A stretch of 64,000 nucleotides of DNA from Elizabethkingia miricola (GTDB lineage Bacteria; Bacteroidota; Bacteroidia; Flavobacteriales; Weeksellaceae), in the NCBI RefSeq assembly GCF_001675285.1, contig NZ_LSGQ01000007.1, forward strand, positions 248,001 through 312,000. Direction: 5' to 3'. Below the pieces are notes generated by a model. It did no database searches. It saw only the letters and a program-made list of their open reading frames with translations, and was not told the DNA's origin. Made by a program: the position numbers and the translations under genes. Shown piece by piece: positions 7,751 through 17,038 of the stretch; positions within the stretch are counted from its first letter, which is position 1, and each line of letters begins with the position of its first letter.

Positions 7751-7758
7751 CAAAGATA
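7751..7758 (-). promoter_or_regulatory. -7 promoter element of mutS2
   Basis: TATCTTTG on the minus strand matches TAnnTTTG and ends 4 bases before the GTG start, implying a leaderless mRNA. The divergent lyase gene starts 60 bases away, so its promoter must overlap this short region. Confidence 0.55.
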
Positions 7759-7817
7759 ATCAATGATAAAAGAAATTTCACTAACTTGCTTCAAACTAAT
7801 TAACCGAAAACCTCAAT

Positions 7818-9911
7818 ATGAGAAAATTATTTTTTTTCATAGCCTGTGTTGTATGTATCAGCATAAGTAAGGCCAATGAAATAGATCTTATTAAACACAG
7901 GATTGCCGAATGGCACTGGGAAAAGGGAGTAGATAAAGCTGCCACAGTACTGAATGCACAAAAATGGGAGCAGACATTACAAAGTAACCAACAATGGAAA
8001 GATGTGGATTATATTGATCCGGCTCCAAATGTATGGAAAGGTTTTGAGCATTTGAAGCGTGTCCATGAAATGACGGTTGCTTATACTGCACCATGGAGCA
8101 GTCTGAAGAATAATCCAAAAGTTTTCAAAGCCATTGAAAATGCTCTTGTCTACTGGAACAGAAATAAGCCTAAAAACAACAACTGGTGGTGGAACGAAAT
8201 AGAAGCGCCAAGAGTATTGGGCGTTATCCTTATTATGCTTAGTGAGAAGGATAACCAAAATAGGCTTTCCGGCGAGCTATTTGGAAATCTGGTAAAGCAA
8301 ATGGAATATAAACGCTATAAAGGTGATACAGGAGTAAATATGGCGGATTACGATACGCATATTTTCTACAGTGGATTAATCAATAATGATGAATCTCAAA
8401 TCCAAAGCGGACTGAATAATATTTTTTCTATTAGTAAACCAACGGTAAAAGAAGGAATTCAGTTCGATAATTCCTACGCACAGCACGATATCATGTTGCA
8501 CATCTTTGGTTATGGAACAGAATATCTGAAAGTAGAAACCTATATCGGTGCCATGGTGGCCGATACAAAGTTTGCCATGAAAGGAGAACAGTTACAGGTA
8601 TTCACAGACTTTATTACCAAAACTCTGATTCCTCAGATCAGAGGTCGTTATACCAATTCAACATCTTTTGGCAGGCAGATCTCACGGGAAAGCTTTACCG
8701 ATCTGGAATGGCTGGTTCCTTATCTGGAAAGTCTTATTGTAATGGACAAAATCAATACTCGAATTTATAAAGATGCTATATTACGTCTTGAAGGCAAGAA
8801 GAAACCGAATTATCGTATTGCAGAATTTCAGAAACATTATTGGAATACAGATTTTTCGTTTTATCAGGATAAAAAATATCAGTTCTCAGTTCGGATGTCT
8901 TCTAAATTTACAGAACAGGCAGAGACCAATCTAAACGGAGAAAACAAACTTGGCGGTTACCGTTCTATAGGCTCTTATTCAATATTACAGGACGGCACGG
9001 AGTATTTCAACATATACCCCGTATGGGACTGGAAGAAAATTCCGGGAACAACTACTTTGGATCAGTTACCGATTCCTGATACTTATTGTCTTACTCCCGG
9101 AGTGTCTGGTTTTGCTGGCGGAGTAAGTAACGGTAAGATAGGTGCATCTGCATTTATGCAAAATCAGTTTGGGGTAAAAGCTGAAAAATCATGGTTTATG
9201 TTTGAAGGTGCGGTTATTTGCTTGGGCAATAATATTTCAGCTGAAAGAGAAGGGAAAGTCTTCACAACTGTAGAGCAAAGTTTTTTCAAAGACCAAATGG
9301 CTTATCAGAATAATGAAGAAACTAAAAATATTGCAGCCGGACAGCTTATGAATAATACCGGAGAGCAGATGCTTATTCACAATAATACGGCTTATATTTT
9401 TCCGCAAAAGACAAATCTGAATATTAGTACACAGATTCAAAAAGGTCGCTGGAAAGATATTAATGACGTAGGCAGTGTTGAAGAAAAGAAAAATGCAGTA
9501 TTTAAAGTGTGGATAGATCATGGAGAAAAAGTGGATAAAGCATCTTATCAGTATATCATTATTCCGGGGGTACACCAACCTGCAAAAGCTAGAAAACTGG
9601 CAGATAATTTTATAATACAAAATCAGGAAAATGTGCAGTCTGTATATAATAAATCTGCTAATAAATTAATGGTGGTTTTCTTCAGACCTTCGGAAACAGA
9701 GATCAAAGGAATAAGAATAAAAGCAGATCAGGCCTGTGTTATATTAATTGAAAATCCGGGATCCAATAATCCGGAACTATATATAGCAGATCCCTCCCGA
9801 AAGGCCAGGGAAATTAATCTACAGTTAGGCGGAGATAAGATTAATCTACAGCTCCCTGTAGCCCTAGATTATGCAGGATCATCCGTTCACTATAAAAAAA
9901 CTAATCCATAA
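7818..9911 (+). CDS. Polysaccharide lyase family 8 (chondroitin AC lyase-like), first copy
   Basis: A 697-residue secreted lyase starting with signal peptide MRKLFFFIACVVCISISKAN. It aligns from memory along its length with Pedobacter heparinus chondroitinase AC (700 residues): an N-terminal alpha/alpha toroid with NNWWWNEIEAPR at about 115-126, then beta-sandwich domains. The catalytic set is conserved with a constant two-residue offset: H223, Y232, R286, R290 and E369, corresponding to H225, Y234, R288, R292 and E371. PL8 enzymes cleave chondroitin, hyaluronan or xanthan by beta-elimination; the aromatic NWWWNE patch and catalytic residues favour a glycosaminoglycan. It is followed 12 bases later by a paralogue and then ung, and faces mutS2. 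Exact specificity is not decided by sequence. Confidence 0.9.
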   Translation: MRKLFFFIACVVCISISKANEIDLIKHRIAEWHWEKGVDKAATVLNAQKWEQTLQSNQQWKDVDYIDPAPNVWKGFEHLKRVHEMTVAYTAPWSSLKNNPKVFKAIENALVYWNRNKPKNNNWWWNEIEAPRVLGVILIMLSEKDNQNRLSGELFGNLVKQMEYKRYKGDTGVNMADYDTHIFYSGLINNDESQIQSGLNNIFSISKPTVKEGIQFDNSYAQHDIMLHIFGYGTEYLKVETYIGAMVADTKFAMKGEQLQVFTDFITKTLIPQIRGRYTNSTSFGRQISRESFTDLEWLVPYLESLIVMDKINTRIYKDAILRLEGKKKPNYRIAEFQKHYWNTDFSFYQDKKYQFSVRMSSKFTEQAETNLNGENKLGGYRSIGSYSILQDGTEYFNIYPVWDWKKIPGTTTLDQLPIPDTYCLTPGVSGFAGGVSNGKIGASAFMQNQFGVKAEKSWFMFEGAVICLGNNISAEREGKVFTTVEQSFFKDQMAYQNNEETKNIAAGQLMNNTGEQMLIHNNTAYIFPQKTNLNISTQIQKGRWKDINDVGSVEEKKNAVFKVWIDHGEKVDKASYQYIIIPGVHQPAKARKLADNFIIQNQENVQSVYNKSANKLMVVFFRPSETEIKGIRIKADQACVILIENPGSNNPELYIADPSRKAREINLQLGGDKINLQLPVALDYAGSSVHYKKTNP

Positions 9912-9923
9912 TTATAACTCAAC

Positions 9924-12008
9924 ATGAAAAAACTCTTACTAATACTATGCTGCTTTATTTTTGTGGGATTTTATAAAGCTGATGAAATAGAGGTGATAAA
10001 ACAAAGAATTGCGGAATGGAACTGGTCTAATGATATCAATAGAACTGAAATTATTAAGAATGCACAGAAATGGGAGCAGATGTTACAGGCGGATCAACAA
10101 TGGCAGGATGTAGATTATAAAAATCCTACCCGTACAACATGGACTGCATTTCAGCATCTGAAAAGAGTAAAAGAGATGACCATTGCCTATACAGCTCCCT
10201 GGAGCTCGTTAAGAAATAATGAAAAAGTTTTTAAAGCTATTCAAAATGGATTACAATTCTGGAATACGGCTAAACTAAAAAATATCAATTGGTGGTGGAA
10301 CGAGATAGAGGCTCCTAGAACCATTGGTGTAATATTGATTATGCTGGAAAGCAATAATGGAAAACAATTGCCTGGAGAGCTTTTTAGCGGTTTGGTAAAA
10401 CAGATGGATTACAAGCGCACGAACGGGGTTACTGGTGTTAACCTTGCCGATTTTGATACTCATATTTTTTATAGTGGCTTGTTGAATAAGAATGAAGAAG
10501 AAATTCGGAAAGGATTAGAAAATATATTCTCTATTAATAAAGCAACGGTAAAAGAAGGAGTACAGTTTGATAACTCGTATGCCCAGCACGAAATTATGCT
10601 GCATATTTTTGGTTATGGAACAGAATACCTGAAAGTGGAAACTTACATTGGTGCTATGGTGACTGATACCAAATTCGCGATGAAAGGCGAACAGTTAAAA
10701 ACCTTTACCAATTTCATTACAAAAACATTGATTCCGCAAATCAGAGGACGTTATACCAACTGGACATCATTTGGGCGGCAGATTGCCCGTGAAGATTTTA
10801 CAGATATGAAATGGCTGGTTCCTTATTTTGAAAAGCTTATCTTAATGGATACGATGAATACAGGTGTTTATCAGGATGCTATTGAGAGAATTAACCAAAA
10901 GAAAAAATCAGATTTCCATATCACAGAACTTCAAAAGCACTATTGGAATACCGATTTTACCTTTTATCAGAACCCTGTTTATCAGTTTTCTGTAAGAATG
11001 TCATCCAGATATACCCAGCAAGCGGAAACAGATCTGAATGGTGAAAATAAAAAGGGAGGGAACCGTTCCATTGGTTCTTATGCATTATTGCAGGATGGTA
11101 CAGAATACTATAATATCTATCCGGTATGGGACTGGAAAAAAATCCCGGGAACGACTACACTGGAAAATTCCCCTTTACCGGATACTAAATATTTAACTCC
11201 CGGAAAATCTGTATTTGCAGGCGGGGTAAGTGATGGTAAAACCGGAGTGTCTGCATTTATGCAGGATCAGTTTGAAGTAAAAGCCCAGAAATCGTGGTTT
11301 ATGTTTGGAAGAGAAGTTGTTTGCGTAGGTAGCCAGATTTCTACGGATAAAGATGATGAGGTACTAACAACAGTAGAACAGAATTTCTTTAAAGATAAAG
11401 TTACTTACCGGAACTCTGTTGATAAATACGAAGTAAAAGAAGGACAGTTGGTAAATAGCAATGATCAACAGATTCTTTTACATCGGAATACAGCTTATAT
11501 ATTCCCGGAGAAAACTAATCTTACTATTTCTTCTCAGATACAGAAAGGAACCTGGAAAGAGCTGACTGAACTGGGGAGTACAGAAGAGAAACAATCAGCC
11601 GTATTCAAATTATGGATTAATCATGGCAAAAAAATAAATAATGGCAGTTATCAGTATTTTATTATACCTGGCATTCGTAATATGAACAGAGCTAAGAAGA
11701 CTGCTGCTGATTTTAACATATGGAACCAGAAAGATGTACATGCTGTGTATCAGGCATCGTCTAAAAAGCTAATGTTAGTTTTCTTCAGGCCGGCAGAGAT
11801 TGATGTGATGGGAAAGGTGATTAAGGCTGACCGTGCTTGTACATTACTGATCGAAAATTTGGAAGCACAAAACCCTGAAGTTTTCGTTTCCGACCCTTCA
11901 AGAAAAGAAAAAGAAGTAAATTTGGGGATCGGAAAAGAGAATATTCATATTAATCTGCCTACCGACAGAGCTTTTGCAGGCTCTTCGGTACATTATAAAA
12001 ATAAATAA
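9924..12008 (+). CDS. Polysaccharide lyase family 8 (chondroitin AC lyase-like), second copy
   Basis: A 694-residue paralogue of the preceding gene, alike along its whole length and clearly from a tandem duplication that has since diverged. Signal peptide MKKLLLILCCFIFVGFYKAD; the toroid motif INWWWNEIEAPR and catalytic residues H222, Y231, R285, R289 are kept, as is the QAETDLNGEN segment with the catalytic-site Glu. The C-terminal beta-domains end with DRAFAGSSVHYKNK. Both copies therefore look active. The differences are spread throughout rather than clustered, so a split in substrate preference (for example hyaluronan versus chondroitin sulfate) is possible but cannot be read directly. 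The 12-base gap before it and 5-base gap to ung suggest one transcript. Confidence 0.9.
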   Translation: MKKLLLILCCFIFVGFYKADEIEVIKQRIAEWNWSNDINRTEIIKNAQKWEQMLQADQQWQDVDYKNPTRTTWTAFQHLKRVKEMTIAYTAPWSSLRNNEKVFKAIQNGLQFWNTAKLKNINWWWNEIEAPRTIGVILIMLESNNGKQLPGELFSGLVKQMDYKRTNGVTGVNLADFDTHIFYSGLLNKNEEEIRKGLENIFSINKATVKEGVQFDNSYAQHEIMLHIFGYGTEYLKVETYIGAMVTDTKFAMKGEQLKTFTNFITKTLIPQIRGRYTNWTSFGRQIAREDFTDMKWLVPYFEKLILMDTMNTGVYQDAIERINQKKKSDFHITELQKHYWNTDFTFYQNPVYQFSVRMSSRYTQQAETDLNGENKKGGNRSIGSYALLQDGTEYYNIYPVWDWKKIPGTTTLENSPLPDTKYLTPGKSVFAGGVSDGKTGVSAFMQDQFEVKAQKSWFMFGREVVCVGSQISTDKDDEVLTTVEQNFFKDKVTYRNSVDKYEVKEGQLVNSNDQQILLHRNTAYIFPEKTNLTISSQIQKGTWKELTELGSTEEKQSAVFKLWINHGKKINNGSYQYFIIPGIRNMNRAKKTAADFNIWNQKDVHAVYQASSKKLMLVFFRPAEIDVMGKVIKADRACTLLIENLEAQNPEVFVSDPSRKEKEVNLGIGKENIHINLPTDRAFAGSSVHYKNK

Positions 12009-12013
12009 GAAAA

Positions 12014-12658
12014 ATGACGTGGTCTGAGGTTTTAGCTCCTATTAAAAGTTCTGAATACTTTGAAGCCTTATGGAAAAAGGTTAACGAACAGTATAAAACA
12101 CAAAAATGCTTTCCGCCAAAGAACCAGATCTTCCGGGCGTTGGAGCTTACTCCGTTCGATGATGTAGAAGTGGTAATTATAGGGCAGGATCCTTATCATA
12201 ATGATGGTCAGGCAAATGGTTTGTGCTTTTCTGTATCCGAAAGTGTAACGGCACCTCCCTCTCTAAAAAATATATTTACGGAGCTGAAAGATGATCTTAG
12301 TATTACCAGAACTAAAAAAGAACTGGATGACTGGGGGCAGCAAGGTGTTTTATTGCTCAATGCAACACTTACTGTACAAGCTCATCAGCCTAACTCGCAT
12401 AAAGATTTAGGATGGGAGAAATTCACAGACTATGTAATCCGTCAGATTTCTGAGAAAAAAGAAAATGTGGTTTTTGTACTCTGGGGAGCATTTGCACAGA
12501 AAAAAGCCGCGCTGATAGATACTTCAAAACATCATATTCTGGCATCGGCACACCCTTCGCCTTTTTCAGTATACAGAGGTTTTTACGGAAGCAAGCCTTT
12601 TTCTAAAATCAATGAATATCTGGAGACAAAAGGAAAGAAACCTATTGTTTGGGGATAA
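12014..12658 (+). CDS. ung: Uracil-DNA glycosylase, family 1
   Basis: A 214-residue UDG, normal length. The water-activating loop GQDPYH (57-62, catalytic Asp59), the uracil-recognition segment LLLNATLTV (around Asn116) and the minor-groove intercalation loop HPSPFS (180-185, catalytic His180) are all intact. The enzyme excises uracil from DNA arising by dUMP incorporation or cytosine deamination, starting base excision repair. The ATG is 5 bases after the second lyase stop, so it probably shares that transcript although its role is unrelated; a second promoter is possible. A strong hairpin terminator follows. Confidence 0.97.
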   Translation: MTWSEVLAPIKSSEYFEALWKKVNEQYKTQKCFPPKNQIFRALELTPFDDVEVVIIGQDPYHNDGQANGLCFSVSESVTAPPSLKNIFTELKDDLSITRTKKELDDWGQQGVLLLNATLTVQAHQPNSHKDLGWEKFTDYVIRQISEKKENVVFVLWGAFAQKKAALIDTSKHHILASAHPSPFSVYRGFYGSKPFSKINEYLETKGKKPIVWG

Positions 12659-12687
12659 TAATCCGTAATTTTCTGAACTTGATATAT

Positions 12688-12724
12688 AAACCTCATAGAT
12701 TTCTAAGATCTATGAGGTTTTTTA
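12688..12724. terminator. Bidirectional terminator between ung and the heparinase-like gene
   Basis: A 13-bp perfect stem AAACCTCATAGAT / ATCTATGAGGTTT (12688-12700, 12708-12720), 7-base loop, followed by a run of T; the minus-strand side is also T-rich, so it can serve both convergent genes. Confidence 0.85.
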
Positions 12725-12734
12725 ATGTTTGAAT

Positions 12735-14609
12735 TTATTTCCACTCTTCTAATGGTTGTACTTTCATTTCGAAGCGTTTTTTCATTTTACCTCTCGGAAT
12801 GAGTTGTACGGCAAAAGTACTTTTAGTATTAGCAGGCAACTCGGTTTCAAATCCTACAAGCACAGTTCCCGGATTAGGTGCGTCGTATGAATTTGTTGGA
12901 GCTGTACTCCATGTTTTAAGTGTAACAGGAGTGGCGGAATTAATCTTTAAGAGTAATTTCTTATTGTCTTTTTTTAATAAAATTTCAGTTGGAGAAATAA
13001 TTTCTGCATTGGCAGGAGTCAGCATTCTCCAGCGTACTATTGTAGGTACGCTTCCTGTCTGAACTTCATCCTGAATAAGGGCATAGGCCTGATCTTTGAG
13101 TGCAATACCCCGGACAACTTTTGGGACTTTGGTTTTGTACAGGTCAGAAAGATCTGAGGTTGCAAAGCTGAAGTCCTTATTATCTGATTTTTTTAGAAAT
13201 GTAGCTTTTCCTTTTGAATATTGTTGATCGTTGTCAAACGTAAGCATGTTATGTGACAGACTGTTGTAACGGAAGACTGTCCAGCGTTGTGCATTCTGGC
13301 CATAACTCCAGAGATCAATGTTTTTAGATTCAAGGGATTCATACTCCTGTTGTCCAAAATCCATAGCCCATCTTACACCATCGGCATCAAAAACAAAAGA
13401 ACCAACATCCATATGACCATGTTCAACACTTGGAGATCCTAATTTGAAACCTACAAATAAAGCATTGGGATCTGTCCAGCTGCTGCGCATCATAGCTACA
13501 GGATTATCGCCCTCTCCGGACCAGAATAATTTTTCAGGACACTGAGGTGACAGTTTTTGAATGTCTTTTCCCCATATAGGAATAAGAGGAAGAAAACGAT
13601 CAGAAGAAAGTTGTTTAGCTTTATCAGGATTTCTTATGTATTGAAGATCGTTCCATACCAGTGAAGGATTGTTAAGATTTTTAGCGAACCAGAAAGTTGC
13701 GGAGCTCATTTCCGGAGAAGACATGCTGTCGGAATAATTGAAAGATAATCCGGATGTACCCATTAAATGCTGGAAATATTCTGCTGTAGCTGTAAAGCCG
13801 GGAGTGTGTCCTAAGCCAAAATCGTTGTTGGTTAATTTTTTCAGAGCATCCAGAAATATAACATTGTATGTCGTTCCGTAAGCCCAATAAGAATAACCTT
13901 CGGGATAAGTTCCGTTAGGTTCATATCTTTTCATCGGAACCTTGATAGATTCTATTGCCCTTGAAATAATTTGAGAAGCCATTGCCGGATCATTTTCATA
14001 TACTGCCATAGCACCTAAAGAAACTCCGGCATTGCAAACCTGATTCCAATTGTTTTGTACTTTTAACCAACTGTTATATTTTTTATCCAGTGAAGGATTT
14101 AATCCTTTTTCAATAATTGCAGTTCTGATTTTCTCACGCGAGCTGTCCGACAATTTATCATACAACCAGTCATAGCCTATAGATACAGCAAGTGTCATTT
14201 CTGCTACATCCAGAAAATGAGTAGGATTCCAATCTGTAAATGATGATAACTGTAACAACTCTTTTTCAGCAGCATCAAAATACTTTTGTTCTTTAGTTGT
14301 ACGGTATAAATAAGAAAGAACAAAAACCCTTCTCAATGCTTCTCTGGAAATATGTAATAGCCTTTTTCCTATTTTTTTGTGTTCCAGAAGGGGAAGGTTT
14401 ATTATTGAATTTCCGGATTTTTTCAGGGCAAGATCTACTGTTCTTAAATCGGAATTGTGAGTAATAGCGCTGATTAATGTTTTTTCTTCATCCTTTTGCA
14501 TAAATAGCCGTGGATGAGAAACAGAAGCAATTGCGTCAAAGCTTTGTTGTGCATTTACACAGCTAAAAGACATTAACAATGTAAATACAATGGAAGTAAT
14601 ATATTTCAT
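12735..14609 (-). CDS. Heparinase II/III family polysaccharide lyase
   Basis: A 624-residue secreted protein with signal peptide ending SCVNAQ. The N-terminal half is an alpha/alpha toroid with NNWNQVCNAG (186-195) and PEGYSYWAYGTTY (236-248), the latter carrying the likely catalytic Tyr; the C-terminal half is a beta-sandwich with HGHMDVGSFVFDADGVRWAMD (397 onward), where H397, H399 and D401 match the metal/catalytic histidine motif of heparinase II. Family members split heparin, heparan sulfate or alginate by beta-elimination. Its position beside two PL8 lyases suggests a glycosaminoglycan-degrading role, although it is transcribed towards them and is probably regulated separately. It lacks a SusC/SusD neighbour. 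Exact substrate uncertain. Confidence 0.83.
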   Translation of the reverse strand: MKYITSIVFTLLMSFSCVNAQQSFDAIASVSHPRLFMQKDEEKTLISAITHNSDLRTVDLALKKSGNSIINLPLLEHKKIGKRLLHISREALRRVFVLSYLYRTTKEQKYFDAAEKELLQLSSFTDWNPTHFLDVAEMTLAVSIGYDWLYDKLSDSSREKIRTAIIEKGLNPSLDKKYNSWLKVQNNWNQVCNAGVSLGAMAVYENDPAMASQIISRAIESIKVPMKRYEPNGTYPEGYSYWAYGTTYNVIFLDALKKLTNNDFGLGHTPGFTATAEYFQHLMGTSGLSFNYSDSMSSPEMSSATFWFAKNLNNPSLVWNDLQYIRNPDKAKQLSSDRFLPLIPIWGKDIQKLSPQCPEKLFWSGEGDNPVAMMRSSWTDPNALFVGFKLGSPSVEHGHMDVGSFVFDADGVRWAMDFGQQEYESLESKNIDLWSYGQNAQRWTVFRYNSLSHNMLTFDNDQQYSKGKATFLKKSDNKDFSFATSDLSDLYKTKVPKVVRGIALKDQAYALIQDEVQTGSVPTIVRWRMLTPANAEIISPTEILLKKDNKKLLLKINSATPVTLKTWSTAPTNSYDAPNPGTVLVGFETELPANTKSTFAVQLIPRGKMKKRFEMKVQPLEEWK

Positions 14610-14701
14610 GATTAATTAGTTTAAAGTAAAAATAATTAAAAAGAAAATTGATACTCATTTTTAACGGAAACTATAGCGAAAACGTTTTCACTGATAAGCA
14701 T

Positions 14702-15256
14702 TTATACTCTAATATTGCCGGTAGCTTTTATCGCTTGCTGAAGATGTCTTTCGTTATGGTAAATAAAAAAGCGAAAAGTGTCACCCAGTTTTAATCTTAA
14801 ATATTTGGAGATACTGATAGAAACCCTGGTTTTGTTTAAGCTTACTGCTTTTGATTGCTCCAGCAAGGTTAATGTTTGATGAAGTTGTTTAAGAAAAGTT
14901 TCCAGAGTAAAACTATCCAGCTTACTATCCAATGGGTTCATATTTTTAGGAGATTTCATTTTATTAAGCTTCTCCTTAGGTTTTATAAGATTAGTAAAAT
15001 AGTTGCCTAATTTTCCACTTTTGAATGTGTCTTCAGGAGGATATGAAGCGTTTTTTACTCTATTCTCAATTTCAAGTAAATAGAAGTTACCATAACGATT
15101 CAGATGTTCAATACATTCCAGGGCACTCCAGCTGTCAGCAGAAGCTTTCTGATTTAGCTTCGTTTCTGTTTTCGATTTTAGCTCTTCTGTAATCTTGATA
15201 TGCGACTGTACCAATGTGGTTAATTCATTGTAAAACTGATCAAACTGAATTTTCAT
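14702..15256 (-). CDS. DinB family protein (putative metal-dependent, DinB_2 type)
   Basis: A 184-residue four-helix-bundle protein of the DinB/YfiT superfamily. The three predicted metal ligands are visible: H51 in CIEHLNRYGNFYL and H167/H171 in the C-terminal HNERHLQQ motif. In this superfamily the residues bind a divalent metal, and characterised members transfer or conjugate small thiols such as bacillithiol; the role of most is unknown. It has no signal peptide, so it is cytoplasmic. It is downstream of a Crp/Fnr gene on the same strand, but about 220 bases of AT-rich DNA with no gene separates them, so it is probably transcribed alone. Confidence 0.85.
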   Translation of the reverse strand: MKIQFDQFYNELTTLVQSHIKITEELKSKTETKLNQKASADSWSALECIEHLNRYGNFYLLEIENRVKNASYPPEDTFKSGKLGNYFTNLIKPKEKLNKMKSPKNMNPLDSKLDSFTLETFLKQLHQTLTLLEQSKAVSLNKTRVSISISKYLRLKLGDTFRFFIYHNERHLQQAIKATGNIRV

Positions 15257-15475
15257 TTCTTATTTTTTTTAACGCGATTTTAGATTAACACAAAGCCACA
15301 AAATAATGTATATTATACGGACTGTTTTTAAGCCACGAAAGGATTAATTTTCTATACTAACTGTACCATTGTGCTAATTGATTTAACGGCAGTATGTAGA
15401 AAAAAAAGATCTTATCAGGGCTTCGATACTTTTAGCAAAATTCAGCAATTGGTTCTTTTAAACCCTTGATTGAGA

Positions 15476-16012
15476 TCAAGATTTTTTAATGCGGGAGAGC
15501 GTCTCCGGGGTCATGCGCAAATAATTGGCAATATGCTTATTCGGAATTTGTTGGAAAACCTGTGGACTTCTTTTTAATAGGCGATGATAACGCTCGCGGG
15601 GTGATTGGGTGAGAAGATCTATTTCTCTTTCAAACTGCTGTAGGTTCAAATCTTCCAGAATACTATTCCATAGTTGAAGGTGTTGCGGATCTTTATTCAT
15701 TAACTGCATAAAAGAGCCCTTGGAAGCGACAAGGATTTTAGTTTTTTTTAGAGCCTGAATATAGAGTTGTGAAGGTTTATTGCTTAAAAAAGAATCAAGG
15801 GAAACCATAATATTTCCCGAATAACCAAAACGAATGTTGCGTTCTTCGGTATTGTCAGAGATAAAGATTCTTACACTGCCTTCCTGTATGAAGTATATAT
15901 TGGTGTCGGTACTGCCTGCCTCTTTCAGGTACTCATTTCTGTTTAGAATAATAGCCTTCTCAAACAGATTTTCATCTTTGAGAAGGCTATTAATATCTGG
16001 TCGGGATGACAT
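15476..16012 (-). CDS. Crp/Fnr family transcriptional regulator
   Basis: A 178-residue regulator: an N-terminal cyclic-nucleotide-like fold (about 15-115, with YLKEAGSTDTNIYFIQEGSVR) and a C-terminal helix-turn-helix, HIANYLRMTPETLSRIKKS, that ends the protein. Slightly shorter than usual, because the last helix is cut close. No cysteine cluster of the FNR type and no cAMP-binding signature. It lies 8 bases after the lipoprotein gene, so the order on the minus strand is DUF456, lipoprotein, regulator, and these may form one unit. No terminator of good quality is visible downstream in 15257-15475, where I see only AT-rich sequence with no gene. Confidence 0.87.
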   Translation of the reverse strand: MSSRPDINSLLKDENLFEKAIILNRNEYLKEAGSTDTNIYFIQEGSVRIFISDNTEERNIRFGYSGNIMVSLDSFLSNKPSQLYIQALKKTKILVASKGSFMQLMNKDPQHLQLWNSILEDLNLQQFEREIDLLTQSPRERYHRLLKRSPQVFQQIPNKHIANYLRMTPETLSRIKKS

Positions 16013-16020
16013 TTATATCG

Positions 16021-16440
16021 TTAGTTTTTTTTAGAAACTTTTTCGACTCTTACGCTAATGCTATAATCACTCTTTTTAAGTTCAATATTGGTTACTCTGT
16101 CGGGCTGAATGCTCTCCAATGTGTACTGATACCCACCCAAAATCTGTGTTTTCGCATATTTTCTGTCCGGCATATCCTGAGTGTCCAGTATAAGAGTCTG
16201 ATTATTGACTTTCAGCTTTATTCTGGCATTGCCAATCCATACACATCTGGCATTCATAGGGCAGCGGGAATCTTCCGGAACGTCCACAAATTTTATTTTT
16301 AATTTCTCCTTTTGCAGAGATTTTTCCTCACCCATTTTCAGAGTGATAACCGGCCCTTCTGTATAGCTGGTATTAGATGTTGCTTTACAGGATGACAATG
16401 CACTTAGCCCTAATAAAGCGGTGAAAAGATAAGCTTTCAT
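16021..16440 (-). CDS. Hypothetical lipoprotein
   Basis: A 139-residue protein that starts MKAYLFTALLGLSALSSC; the lipobox LSSC makes it a probable lipoprotein. The ATG at 16438-16440 is taken rather than an upstream ATG at 16471-16473, whose extra residues MIYFKQTKLHY would push the signal peptide inwards. The mature part has a CPMNARCVWIGNARI stretch with two cysteines that could form a disulfide and a following beta-rich segment ending ISVRVEKVSKKN. This resembles small Bacteroidota periplasmic lipoproteins of unknown function. Close spacing to the genes on both sides suggests co-transcription. Confidence 0.75.
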   Translation of the reverse strand: MKAYLFTALLGLSALSSCKATSNTSYTEGPVITLKMGEEKSLQKEKLKIKFVDVPEDSRCPMNARCVWIGNARIKLKVNNQTLILDTQDMPDRKYAKTQILGGYQYTLESIQPDRVTNIELKKSDYSISVRVEKVSKKN

Positions 16441-16459
16441 ATAATGTAATTTGGTTTGT

Positions 16460-16945
16460 TTAAAATAAATCAATTATTACTACAATAAGCATAGCGCAGC
16501 CTACTACAAAATTAAACCCGGTTCCGTAAAGAAAACCGATTAAAGCTCCTTTAGTAGAGTTCCATGCTTTTTTATGATCTTTACGATCGTGGAGTAATTC
16601 ACCAACAAAAACACCGATTAGCATTCCTATTAAAAATCCGAATATTACCGGTATAAAAAACATACCCAATATAGTGCCAATAAATGAGCCAATGCTTCCC
16701 CAGCGGGTACCGCCATATTTTTTATTGGTTTTGGCAGGAATGACATAGTTCAGTATAGCAGATAGAAGGGTTAGTATCCCGAAAATCCAGATATATCCCA
16801 TGGACATATCAGAATTGGTGCCGAATTTATAAATCAGAAGTCCGGCATAACTAACAATAAGTCCGGGTAATACCGGAAGGAATGTACCCAATATTCCTAT
16901 GATCAGTAAAATAATGCAAACAAGCGTTACAAGCCCCTCTTCCAT
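16460..16945 (-). CDS. DUF456 domain-containing membrane protein
   Basis: A 161-residue integral membrane protein of the DUF456 family, composed of Gly-rich hydrophobic helices: about 5-45 (two segments, LVTLVCIILLIIGILGTFLP and LPGLIVSYAGLLIY), 50-70, 80-120 (GSIGSFIGTILGMFFIPVIF) and 135-158. The basic, glycine-rich loop KTNKKYGGTRWGSIGSFIG is the most conserved part of the family. Function is unknown. The ATG at 16943-16945 lies about 90 bases from the divergent MscS gene, so this spacer must hold two promoters. Confidence 0.88.
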   Translation of the reverse strand: MEEGLVTLVCIILLIIGILGTFLPVLPGLIVSYAGLLIYKFGTNSDMSMGYIWIFGILTLLSAILNYVIPAKTNKKYGGTRWGSIGSFIGTILGMFFIPVIFGFLIGMLIGVFVGELLHDRKDHKKAWNSTKGALIGFLYGTGFNFVVGCAMLIVVIIDLF

Positions 16946-17001
16946 ATTGTAAATATCTGGTTTAAATGTAAGGAATTTAAAGAAAGTGAAGAATAAATTG
17001 T

Positions 17002-17009
17002 TAATTTTG
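17002..17009 (+). promoter_or_regulatory. -7 element before the mechanosensitive channel gene
   Basis: TAATTTTG matches TAnnTTTG and lies 29 bases before the ATG at 17039. No clear -33 TTG is found at the right distance. Confidence 0.45.
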
Positions 17010-17038
17010 TGTATTAAACGAAATTTACATCCCGCTAC

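Noticed and set aside
6067-7759. Several ORFs on the plus strand within mutS2
   Set aside because: Antisense shadows of a highly conserved gene, with no signal peptide, motif or start signal.
7747-7794. Upstream TTG start for mutS2
   Set aside because: This extension covers the promoter element; the residues before VQVTKDNLSEL do not match the family.
15257-15475. Possible gene or RNA between DinB and the Crp/Fnr gene
   Set aside because: Only AT-rich sequence with stop codons in all frames; no stable hairpin followed by a T-tract was found.
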